DNA from: Uloborus plumipes | Lineage: Eukaryota > Arthropoda > Arachnida > Araneae > Uloboridae | Assembly (NCBI GenBank): GCA_038373865.1 | Contig: JAXGGA010002867.1 | Span: forward strand, 49,149-113,148 | Direction: 5' to 3' | Length of the DNA: 64,000 nt | Shown here: positions 25,608-37,600 of the stretch, piece after piece | How the letters are laid out: each line of letters starts with the position of its first letter | How positions within the stretch are numbered: the first letter of the stretch is position 1 | Notes under the pieces: generated by a model | Database searches by the model: none | Told to the model about the DNA's origin: nothing | The model's input: only the letters and a program-made list of their open reading frames with translations | Translations under genes and position numbers: made by a program

Positions 25608-28600
25608 TAGAAACCAATTTATACAGTTTCAGTTTGCAAAATTATGTGGACCCTCAAGCGGAAGAAATTTTTTAGTATACCATAAAAACTACTGAATATT
25701 TTGAGCTCAAACTTTTGAAATCCACATAAAATCTTTTAGATTGTTTTCCCATCAAAATATAATATTTTAGACCATATTTTATTCATATATTAATTTCACG
25801 ATTATTTTTCAATAAATGAAATAAAAATTTCCTTTTGATACAGTTGTTGTTCACGTGTCATAGCAAATTACTATGAAGTTTGGTGTGCCCTTGAAACCAA
25901 TCTTTGCTGTACTCCAAATGGTTTAGGTATTATGCAAAGTATCAAACATCTTTTCAACATTACGAGATGAAGCTTTATCAGTTCAATTGTGAAGCAACGG
26001 CTGGAGCAATTAAACAAAAATTTGTAGTTAAATGATGATGCTGATCATACGATAAAAAAGGTTGGGATCTCATAGAAAATTTTAAAGTTGATGTACATTT
26101 TAATATGAAGGCGACCCTTTAACAATTGAGTCATATAATTATGTAGAGTACATTATTTTAGAAGAAATAACATCACAGATAAGTGTTATAGTGTTTATAG
26201 TCTTTGAGTATGAACATGTGTTTTGTTTTTTTCCCTTTGACTGTACTAAAAGCTGTATGACCCCTTTTCTTCCCGCAAAATTAATTTTGGAAACAAAAAA
26301 GTGTTGAGATAAAAAATTCACAAATTAGCACTATGCCTGCTTTTTTTTTTTAACTCTTAACAGCACATTTTTACAAAAAGCAGACACTGTTCAACCCTAT
26401 AACTACTTAATTTTAAAATAAAAGTCTTATTGGACATCAAAAATACCTCAAATTCACTCAAAGTCAAAAGAAAGAATATCTGTTCATCAGCTCATAATAC
26501 TAACAAGGGGAACCTACACCCTTTGGTTCAATGATTTAGCTGCAACTTGGCATATTGAAAGAGACTTGCTAGAGTAGTATATACCCCCTAAGTCTGATGG
26601 TGCACAACTCAGAAATAAGGGAGAAACATAATTAATTAACATAATTAATCGTAAATAATAAAATTGAAAATTTTCTGTTATCACAAGCCAAATTGACGGC
26701 TTCGACACATGGTGAGGTTAACAATTTCGAAAACAACTTCTCCCTTCTTTCTGAGTTCTGCACCTTATGCCTTTAGGTGTATACTAGCAAGTCTTTTTCA
26801 ATATACCGAGTTGCAGCTAAATTGATGATACGAAGGGTGTAGGTCAGCGTGGGAAATAAGTATTTCATTTTGAGGAGCAGTACTGCTGCTCAAATTTTGA
26901 TATTGAGGAGCAGTTCTGTAGAATTGAGGAGCAGTTTTACGACATTTGCAAAATTACATTTTCAACAAATAAGTTTTCAGAAATGAAATATTTAATGTGT
27001 GCAAGCAATAAGTTTTGAACAATACTTCAAGACAAACTTTCATCACTTATCTTTTACAAAACACAAGAGTTTTTTTGCACTCCTTAAAGATTTTTTTTTG
27101 TTCGTTTGTTTAAAACCATATTGTTTAGTTTTCTTTTAAGAAAAGAAAACCTGAATATAGGAAAGGAAACTAAAACTCACAAAATGTTTGCTAAAAGAAG
27201 CCAAAAATGTTCACCATTACTTTTTCATTCTTTTTTTCTTGAGGGCGGGGCAAATGAAGACGATCGAAAAAAATAGAAATTTGCCCCCAAATTTCAATGC
27301 TTTAATTATAAAATAATGATATAGTTTGCTATTTAAAAAGAATAATTAAAAAAAATTATTCTCTTTTGCATCCTAAATTTTTCAATGCAATTTAGGATAT
27401 TGCATCATCTTTCATAAGTTTTGGATTGCAAACTGCGATGCGATACGCTGGTGTAGGTTCCCCTTGTAGGTTAAAAGTTCTATACAAGAAGAAATGGATT
27501 GTAAAATGTTATATTTCTTCAAATTAAAATGTTACTGCCACTGTATGTGAGTAATACTTTGGAATCCTATTTTTTATTGTTTTCTTTCCCATATTAACTT
27601 CTTATCTCATATTCAATAAAGATCCTACAGTTATTTCATCAACTTGAATTCAAACAATAAATTTTACTCGGAAAATGTGTAGCTTAATAGGATGTTGGAA
27701 AACTAACAGAAGCACACAATTACCATAACTAACATCAGAGTATTTGAGAACAGCTTTCCCAAGCTCACTTTGCATTAAAAACAATCATGCAGTTGGAACA
27801 TGTCTTAAATCTTGTAGAAATATTCAGAAAGGATGTAACCAGTCAAGAAATTACCGACTTACCTGAGCTCCTACTTTTAACACTCAGCAAGTAAGACTCA
27901 ATTAAAATTGTTCTTACCTAGTAAATAAGTAGCCAGTAAAATATTTCTTTTACCCTAACAATTTTTGTACTGCAGAGCAGAGGAAAAAATATTTTTTTTT
28001 TCAAAAACATAGAATAAAAAAGTTATTTATCATCTTGTTTGTCACTGCAATACATTTCAGTGTTTGGTTATGATAATCATATGTAGTGCGTTAAATTTCT
28101 AAGTACTAAACTATAAACGATTTTATTAAATATGATAAATGAAACAAGTTGCCAATTTTTTCTTATTTTAAAGGACATAATTTCCAACACTTACAGGGGC
28201 AGGTTATGTTGGTGGCGAAACTGGCGGCTGCCTTAATTTTTCACTCAAATGTACAGCATCATGGGCTGTAAATTAGGGATGAACCAGATAGTGATTTCGC
28301 CAGATACCGGATATCCGGTGGCTCATCACAAGCCGGATACCGTATATTCGGTATTACATTACATTGCATGTTCGCTTATTTTTATGTAATGCAGCTTCAA
28401 AGCAAAAAATCAAAGTTGTTTCTCACATCATTTCTTTAAGAACATGTTAAATGCATTCAAATTAATTTTTAAAGCCTATATTTTATTGTACAGGAGTACC
28501 GCTACATATGAAATCAAACACTAGCATATTGTGATTTCTTTCTAAATTATGTATTTTTATAAAAAGAGAAAACTTTAAAAGATAGAATTGAATTTTTCTG

Positions 28601-31600
28601 TATGTACTCAAAGTTTAAACTTTTAATTATTCTTAGTTTAAATTTTAAAGCTTTACTGTTTCAATATCATTTCAATAAGTTTCTACGTAAATGATAGGTT
28701 CTTAAATTTTTCACCAATATTATTATATACACGATAATTGATTTATAAAAAAAGAAAAGAAAAAAGAAAAGAAAACTAAGCTCAGATAAACATTTTGTTT
28801 TTTTTTTCAAATTAATACATATTTTATTAGAATTTTATGAATTTAAACTTCATTGCAAAGTAACATATTTTCTTATTTCTAATTTTGCAATAATATAAAG
28901 CAAAATTTTGCTTTGAAATTCTTTTTTTTAAGAATAATACGCATGTAATTTTTCTAACATACAAGTTAAAGAAGAAAATATTAAAACAGGACCAGTGTGT
29001 TAAAAAATAATAATAATAAACTTATACTCAAATAATCAATTAAAAATTTTATATAACTCCAAAAAACAAAGGTACATATTTTCTGAAGATTCAAATCAGC
29101 AGCTTAAATATATTTTTAAGAGTTATGCTAAAGTTATTCACTTTTTAAAAAACAAATGAGTAAACTTATACTTAAATAATCAACTTGAAATTTTACTTTA
29201 TTTTCAAAAAATTAAGATACACATTCTTAAAAGTAGCAAATTATCATTTTAAATACATTAAGAGTCATGCTAAACACATTCACTTTTTTAAAAACTAATT
29301 AATAAACTAATTCTTTAACAATTACTTCGAAATTCAACTTCATTTGATAAAATAAAGATACATTCTTAGATGCAAATGGTATATTTATGGGTTATTCCAG
29401 CCAAAATGGTACAAATCATGTCTGAAATTGTCGAGTTAAGTTTATCAAATGAAGTAATTTTCGCCAACTAATTGTTGTTTTAAAAATTATTCTGTTTATT
29501 TGTGCATGATAAAGAGTAAATGGCTTGAAAATGAGTCATTCATTAAGGGTTTTGAATAGTTTGACCACTTTGTGTACCAGAGGAGACAAATGAGGTTTGA
29601 AAAATATCTACAATAATAAAGCTGAAGGTGGGTCTGTCTGTCTGTGACCCGCGTAGTTCCAAAACCGTTCGATCGATTTTACTTAAAATTTGGCACAAAA
29701 TTAGTTCCTAGCATGGGTGGGTGCGTTTCAAAGCGTTTTTTCGAGAATTCAATTTCGTTCTTTTTCTATTCTAATTCTTAGCTAATTTTTCATACAAATT
29801 AAAAGAAATATTTCATACACATTATCAAATCTTATGTCATTCGAAAGCGTAAAATTTTCTGCTAAAAATGATATCAATTAGAAGTTTCTACGAGCATTAG
29901 AAGAGCTGTAATAATTGTTTTTAGAATCCTGGAAATTCAAGGCTTATATAGAGCAAAGCAAGTCAAACGGTTCTAAAATGGTTAAGCTCAAGAATAAAAT
30001 TTGGAAATAAAGATAAAATGAATTATTTTATCACAACCGGAAATGAACTTTTCATGTTGTTACCATGGTTACGTTTTAATACCTTTTTTGGTTTCGTTCC
30101 TTTTCCCTAAATAACTTTCAAAACTTATTTGTTTTTGCAGTAATCTAAACTCCTTATTTTCTCAGTTTTTAAAGTCAGGAAAGAAAACATTCTTCTTCTT
30201 TTATACTTTGGTAAGATTTCTGTTGGTTTCTGTAAGCAACAAAATTGTTCTTATTTTCTCTTTTGGCTTATTTTTGTGCACCTCCCCTTGGGGTTGCATT
30301 TGAATGTCCCCAAGAGGGTATTTTACCCCTTTTTTTGTGTAAATCAGGGTTAATTTCAATGCAGACAAAAGTGATATGAATTGGCGCGACCACGTGTATA
30401 TCGCCAAGCTTTTGGTCCCCAAGAGTTTGACGCCAATTTGGCGACATATTGCCAAGTTGGCGACAATTTGCCGAAAAAAATGATTTTTTTTTGATTTAGG
30501 CTTAATTTGGCGATATTTAGGAGATTATTCATTGTAAAACATTTTTTTGCATTTTTCGTGGCAAACTAGGGATTTAAATGTTTGAATTGTTATCTTGCTC
30601 ACTCCAAGCTCTATTTTAGCACTTAAGGCATCTACTAAGAAATTTACACGTAACAGGAAGTAGTGTGGGGTACATACCAGATTTTTATATCATACTTTGA
30701 AGGAATTATGGTTGAATTATAACTAAAATAGAGTATTTTTTCTGCTGTATCAATTATTTTACAAATGAACTTTTAATTTTATACCACAGGCAAAGCCGTG
30801 CGGGTACAGCTAGTTATATTTATAATCGTAAAGAAAAGTTGATTACAAAACAAGTATAAAATGAACTAAACATTCTTAAACTAATTCTGTCTGCTATTTT
30901 CAAGAAAAAATATTTTTTGCACCATTAATGCGACTGTAACAGAGTGGACATCCCACAGTGCAAATTAACTATCATCAGAAAAGAATTTTAGGCTTATCTT
31001 AGTTGCTGACTATATAATTCAAATGTATCAAAGTCTTAATCACAGCAGATACATTATTTGTACTTCTTTAAAAAAATATCACACTGAATGCAATTTTTTT
31101 ATTTTATTTCTGAAAGGCTTGTAACTGAGTAGACAGTTTGAAACATAAAAAATCTAGGAACAAAGATAAATTCGTGTTTTTCCAAGATTGTTTTGTTTAC
31201 ATACATAAAAATCAGCAGAAAGGGTGTCAGAAGCATTTTTTGTGCTGTGCTTGCAAATGATTTTGTTGTTGCATTTCAGCTTAATCTTAAATTGCATTTT
31301 AAGTCCTAGCAATTTGAAGCTGGGGCAGATCATTTTTTCCTTCTTTTGCCAAAGAATTTTTTTTTTTTTTGGGGGGGGGGGGTCCTTTATAAATGGCTTA
31401 TGCCTAAATAAGTAATACTTGGTTACACACAATTAGATGGAGAACAAATAAAAAAAATATAATTAATTGGTGGTAAACATTAAAATTAATTCCCAAAATT
31501 CTGAAGTATCGGGACTGATTTGTACCATTTTCGCTGAAATGACCGATATATTATCATTATTATTTAAAATTATTCTAAACATGTTCACTTTAAAAAATAA

Positions 31601-34600
31601 ATTAACGAACTTAGATTTAAATAATTAACTTAGTTTTACTTAAATTCCAAAAAACAAAATACTTTCTAAAGATGCAAATGAGCATCTTAAACACTGTCGA
31701 GTCTCAATAGCTCATAGTCCCAAGGGACCGGCTAAAAGCTTAGAGTTATTGATAGTTCGAGTTACAAGCAGTTCCTACCGTCTTTCCAAGAATTTGGGAC
31801 CAAATTAAAACTTTGAAATAAAGGTATATTTGAATTTATAAAGCTTCGAATTATCGAGACTTGATTGAATGTTATTAGGGGTCATGCTCAACATGTTCTC
31901 GAGAAGTTACGGAGTGGCGTGACAGATGTGAACAGATTCTAATAGCAGATAAATATCTTTTCTGAAAGGAAGGGATTATACAAAAAGAAAGAACAAAACA
32001 AATTGCAAGATTCAAAATTTCTTTACACACATTCAAACTCTTTCAAAAAAAAAAAAGCATTGCTAAGTTGCGCCGATTCACAAGGGAGGTTTTTACATTA
32101 TCTAGAAGAACACTTTCGCCAATGTTAGATAGATTATTTATTGTATCTTATTTTCAATTATAATAAAGCAATAATAGTGACAAAGTAAAAAATATCTAAT
32201 TACAACATCGTTGGGTGTTAATAGATCGCAATTTTTGTTAGAAGTCCAAAAACTAAAAATAAAATAATTTGAGAATTTATATTAAAAGCTACTGCGATTA
32301 ATTTTTATGAACTAACGACATGATCATAAGTTCTTTTCAACCTTTTGTCGCACATTAATCCTTGAAGGTTTGCAAGTTTTTCTTTCTAAATATTTGAACT
32401 AAAATATTTTTGAAAAGCTGAAGACAATCATACTTTATCTGGAAATTGTGAAAAATCAAATATGTAGAATGCTTCCATGTCCAGTACAAAGTCGGAGGAA
32501 TAATATAATTTTTGTTTTAGAAGCAAAAATTGGTAAAAAGGAAAGATGAAAAGTAATTACATCATCTAAAACAGGGGTGGCCAATAGGGTAGTTGTGACC
32601 TATTGAATATCCTTTTTTTAACGACTAGATATTGTTAAGAGGCTTACAAAACACAAAAATTCACCATTGCCGAATTTTAAAACACAACGGTTGATTTTTA
32701 ATGATTTTTTTAAAAACCCACGCGCAAAAAAAGCGCGCCTTGAAACCGAAACCTGTGACGTCAGATGGCAGTAACTTTCATCCTTTCATCCATAAAAATT
32801 GGATTTTTGCTATATTATCGTTTCATTGCGGGATTTTCTCCTTCCGTAATCAATACCTTAAAGTCTACTAATTCACTATTTAAAACTGGATTTATCAAAG
32901 AGCAATCCAATACCCTGCTAGGGGTGATTGTTTTGATATTTTTTGGCGAAATCCGTCTTCAAATTTTTAGAACGCATCACTTGGCGAGGAAAAAAAATTA
33001 CGGCAGTGCAGAGCGAACAACAATGCGGAAGCCGGAGAAACCGGTTTCTCGAGCTCCTCGCATCTAAGCTTCTCGCTCTTTCTTCGCCTTAGTAGAAAGT
33101 TCAAAAGCGCCAACGAATGCCCAGTGACGTCACAGCCGCTTGAAATTTAAAAATTATTTTTAAAAAACTACTTGTCGCAGCGCGAAATTTTTTTCGCCGT
33201 TGATGTTCATGTATGTTGCTCTATAATATAAAAATAAAATTGAAAAATCGAAAACTTCCCTATTGGGTGGAGCGAAAAAAAGAAAGTTTTTATTTTCAAA
33301 TCGTAATAGTGCGGAAAAGTTGCGATTGGTGAAGGCTTACAAAACAAAACAAAAATTTTTGAAATCGGATAATATCTTCCGATCCTGCAACGAGCCTGAA
33401 AATTTGAATAAATGAAAATTTTCATGTGTTCTTAGTGGTATTTTAAAACTTTTGTGTTAATGTTTCATTTTAATGCTCTTGAACGGAAAGGTTACGATTG
33501 ATGAAGCCTTTCGAGAATTTAAAAAATATATTGAAATCAAATAATACCTTCCGATCCAGAAAAAAGCCAAAAAAACCAAAAAATTGGAAAATTGCAGCTT
33601 TTTTTTTTTTTTTTGGGAGGGGGGAGGGGATTAATTAAAAAAAAAAAAATGTTCTCATTTTTTTTTTCTTCTATTTTACCGGGTGTCATAGCGTAAAGCC
33701 TTTTAAAAAGCACTACATTACTCTTAAACACTAATTTATTTCTTGATTTTTCAGGTATCTTCTAAACATGCAAAACTACTAAAATTCTTTACAACGAAAC
33801 ATTTTCAAATAATAGAAAATTATAAAATATTTTCCAAAATTTCTACAATCCAGTTTTAAACACTAAACTATAAACAAGTTTAATGCTTAAGTAAATATAT
33901 ACAATTTCTTAATTGCCTTTTGAAGTCTGTGCCTTTTAAAAACTGCTACCTAACCTAACTATCTACCCATAGAATTCTTTAACACTAATTTAACTAAAAA
34001 CTATTTTTTTTTCCAGTCTTTAAAATTAAACCTAGTTGGGTTAAGTAGTCTATAGAATGAGACTGCAAAAGGCAATTAAAAATTAAGAAACTAACATATA
34101 TGAGGTAGGTATTCAAATAGTTTATTGTTTAGAGATAAAAAATATTGTTCATCTTATGAGTATTTTTTTGAGTGGATCTTTGTACTGAAAAAGTTAAAAC
34201 AAATTTACTTAATAGATATGGGCAAGAAATTGTATGTAAATATAATATATTTTTTTTCCTTTTAAGTTCCCGATTGTTTTTCAATGGTGGTTTAGTTTTT
34301 TTTTATAAAAAATAATTTTGTGTCTGAAAAATTAGAAATCAACAAAATCTAAAATTTATTTTGGGCTTCTACACTAGTACATTACTTATATTTATGGCTT
34401 TCACATCAAATGTGTTCCAAAATCATCACCGAGATGCTCTATAGTAACCTTCTTAGCACAAGTTTCTCTGCAATTGTATTTCAAATGTTCAGTTGTCATT
34501 GTCATGATAAAATGTTTTAACATTTTTCCATAAGGCTAATGGGGGTGTGTGGGGCAGGCAAATTCATGCCTTTGATTTCCCCACAGTGCCCTCTCCTTGT

Positions 34601-37600
34601 GAAATGCCAATGCCCAATCCTTAATTTTTGTTAAACCTTGCCCAACTTGCTCGATATAACGACCGTCTCCGTCCTACAGAAAACGGTCTTTATAACAAGT
34701 GGTCGCTATAAGAGGTAGAACATAGAGTATATTTGGATACAGTTGGGGATTTTATCACCGGTCGTTATACTAGGATGGTCTTTATAACGTGTGGTCGTTA
34801 TAGCGAGCGTCGACTGTAGTTTCTTAATTTTTAACTGCCTTTTGCAGTCTCATTCTATAGACTGCCTAACACACCTAGGTTTAATTTTAAAGACTGAAAA
34901 AAAAATTAGTTTTTAGTTAAATTAGTGCTAAAGGATTCTATGGGTAGATATTTAGGTTAGGTAGCAGTTTTTAAAAGGCAGACTTCAAAAGGCAATTAAG
35001 AAATTGTATATATTTACTTAGGCATTAAACTTGTTTATAGTTTAGTGTTTGAAACTGGATTGTAGAAATTTTGGAAAATATTTTATAATTTTCTATTATT
35101 TGAAAATGTTTCGTTGCAAATAATTTTAGTAGTTTTGCATGTTTAGAAGGTACCTAAAAAATCAAGAAATCAATTAGCGTTTAAGAGTAATGTAGTGCTT
35201 TTTAAAAGGCTTTACGATATGATACCGGGTAAAAAAGAAAAAAAAATGAGAACATTTTTTTAAAAAAATTTAATCCCCCCCCCCCAAAAAAAAGCTGAAA
35301 TTTTCCAATTTTTTGGTTTTATTGGCTTTTTTCTGGATCAGAAGGTATTATTTGATTTCAAAATATTTTTTAAATTCTCGGAAGGCTTCACCAATTGCAA
35401 CCTTTCCGTTCAAGAGCATTAAAATAAAACATTAACACAAAATTTTTAAAATACCACTAAGAACACATGAACATTTTCCTTTAATCAAATTTTCAGGCTC
35501 GTTGCAGGATCGGAAGATATTATCCGATTTCAAAAATTTTTGTTTTGCTTTGTAAGTCTTCACCAATTGCAACTTTTCCGCACTATTACGATTCGAAAAT
35601 AAAAACTTTTGTTTTTTTCGCCCGACCCTAGTGGCCAACGTTTTAAAGGACAGCGCCACCATCTGGAGAGAAAAAGGTCAGCGTGCCACATTGTATTTTT
35701 AAAACAAACTAAAAAATTTTAAAAAGTTAAAAATAGATATTAAGTTGGCTGACTATGTAATACTTACTCAAATGAAACATTTTTCTCGTGAATCTGAGCA
35801 ATTGAAATCTAAATGATAATAAAGATAAAACAAATCCGAACTTAAGAGTTATCGTTAATAAACACTTTTATAAATTCTAGCAGCTGGCTTATGCTTAAAA
35901 AAGAAACAAATAACATCAAACATTCTACTCTAAAAATTAAACAGTCTGTGCTTAATGTGGTTCATGAGTCTTTATCTTTCTTACCAAGGCATTAATTGTA
36001 GGATTAGTTCTTGAGAATCCTAAGAAGTTTAAGTATTTTAAGCGCTATCAATTAATATTCAACGGTATTTAGATTTTTTTTGCGTTCATATCAAAAATAA
36101 TTTGTTTAGAAGCGTATTATGAACCAAATCTACAACAGCATCAGACGGCTAAAGTGTGTAAATGTGAAAAAAAAATTGTTTGTACCTACAAATTTCTATA
36201 TCACGTGGATGACTTTCTGTTGAAGTAAGCTCTTACATTTGATTACCAATGCAAAAGGTCAGTAATTCTCTTTTAGATTTCAGAACCTTCTCTTCCCTAC
36301 TTGTTACAACAAGTAGGGGAGAGTGGTAATGAATGGGCCATGGTGATGAATGAGCCACTAACAAAATATGAAAAAGTATTTGCATGATTTTTTTTTTTTG
36401 ATGCCACCAATAGATGTAGCTATTTGTTCTACTAAACTCATCCAATTTTCATTCGTTTGCTCTGAGCCATTTTCAAACTGGAGGGGCATGGTCAAGAATC
36501 TGACTGAAAAGTAAGTTTTTCCCTTTTTAGTAAAACATTTCCTAGCTAAAATGTACCAAGTATTTCACTGCATACATATGTATAAGCTAGTCTTTCCATA
36601 TCTATAAACTAATCTTAAGATGTATTTTGATGTTATCTAAATTCAATATACTCAAAAAACCTAAATGTATTCAAAAAGTATAGGTGGGGCTGAATGGGCC
36701 ACTATGTCATGGTAATGAATGGGCCACCTAAATATTGTTTTTCTTCCTTTTCTTTGGATTTTCGCATTAATATGAAACACAACTGACTGTCATAGATAAA
36801 GATTACTGTCGTCAAAATAGGTTTGTAGTAACTTCTAAATATAATTTGCAGATCTATATTATATTCCTATAGTACAATAGACCTCTGGTCGCAGTGCGTG
36901 GCTTGAAAAAGCCACCCTCTCTCCTTCATATTATATTCCTCACAGTACAATTTCATTTTCTTTTTTGGTAACTTAAGTTAGATATTTCTTATTCCCGATG
37001 TCTAGTAAATTTAAAAAAAAAATTTGAATTTTGACAAGTTTGAAAATGAAGATGAAGTTTTTGAAAGTGATTTTTAATATTATTTTTGAAATATATAAAT
37101 TTTGTTAAATCATAGTGTGTATTATCTGTTATTTTTTTATATATATTTGATGTTATTTATTTCTTACAATCTCATTATTTAGTCATTTTTCTGCTACAAT
37201 TGGTATGCATCAGTTTTATTTTAATTGCATCAGTTTTGATGTTTATATAATTTTAAATCAGTATGATTTTGTATCATCATGTCAAATGACACATTTATTT
37301 TGTCATATTCAGCAAATAAAAGATTAAATCCACATGTTTTCATTGAATTCATTTAGTGGCCCATTCATTACCTTCGATGGCCCATTCAACCCCATAGGTG
37401 GGGTTGTATGGGCCAAATTTCAAAATTTTTATTTTCTATTATAATTCAAAATAGACAGGTGCTAATCCAACTTTTATGACTCTTTTAGACTGCCAGATAA
37501 GTAAAGTAACTAAAACACCAATTTAGAGTTAAAACAAAGTGTTAGAAAAAATTACAAAAATTCAAAACCAAAAAGTGGCCCATTCATTACCACTCTCCCC

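Noticed and set aside
28274..28400. CCGGATA-rich zone as a CRISPR-like or satellite array
   Set aside because: Units are irregular with no constant spacers, and the matching zone at 38797-38950 shows they are transposon subterminal repeats.
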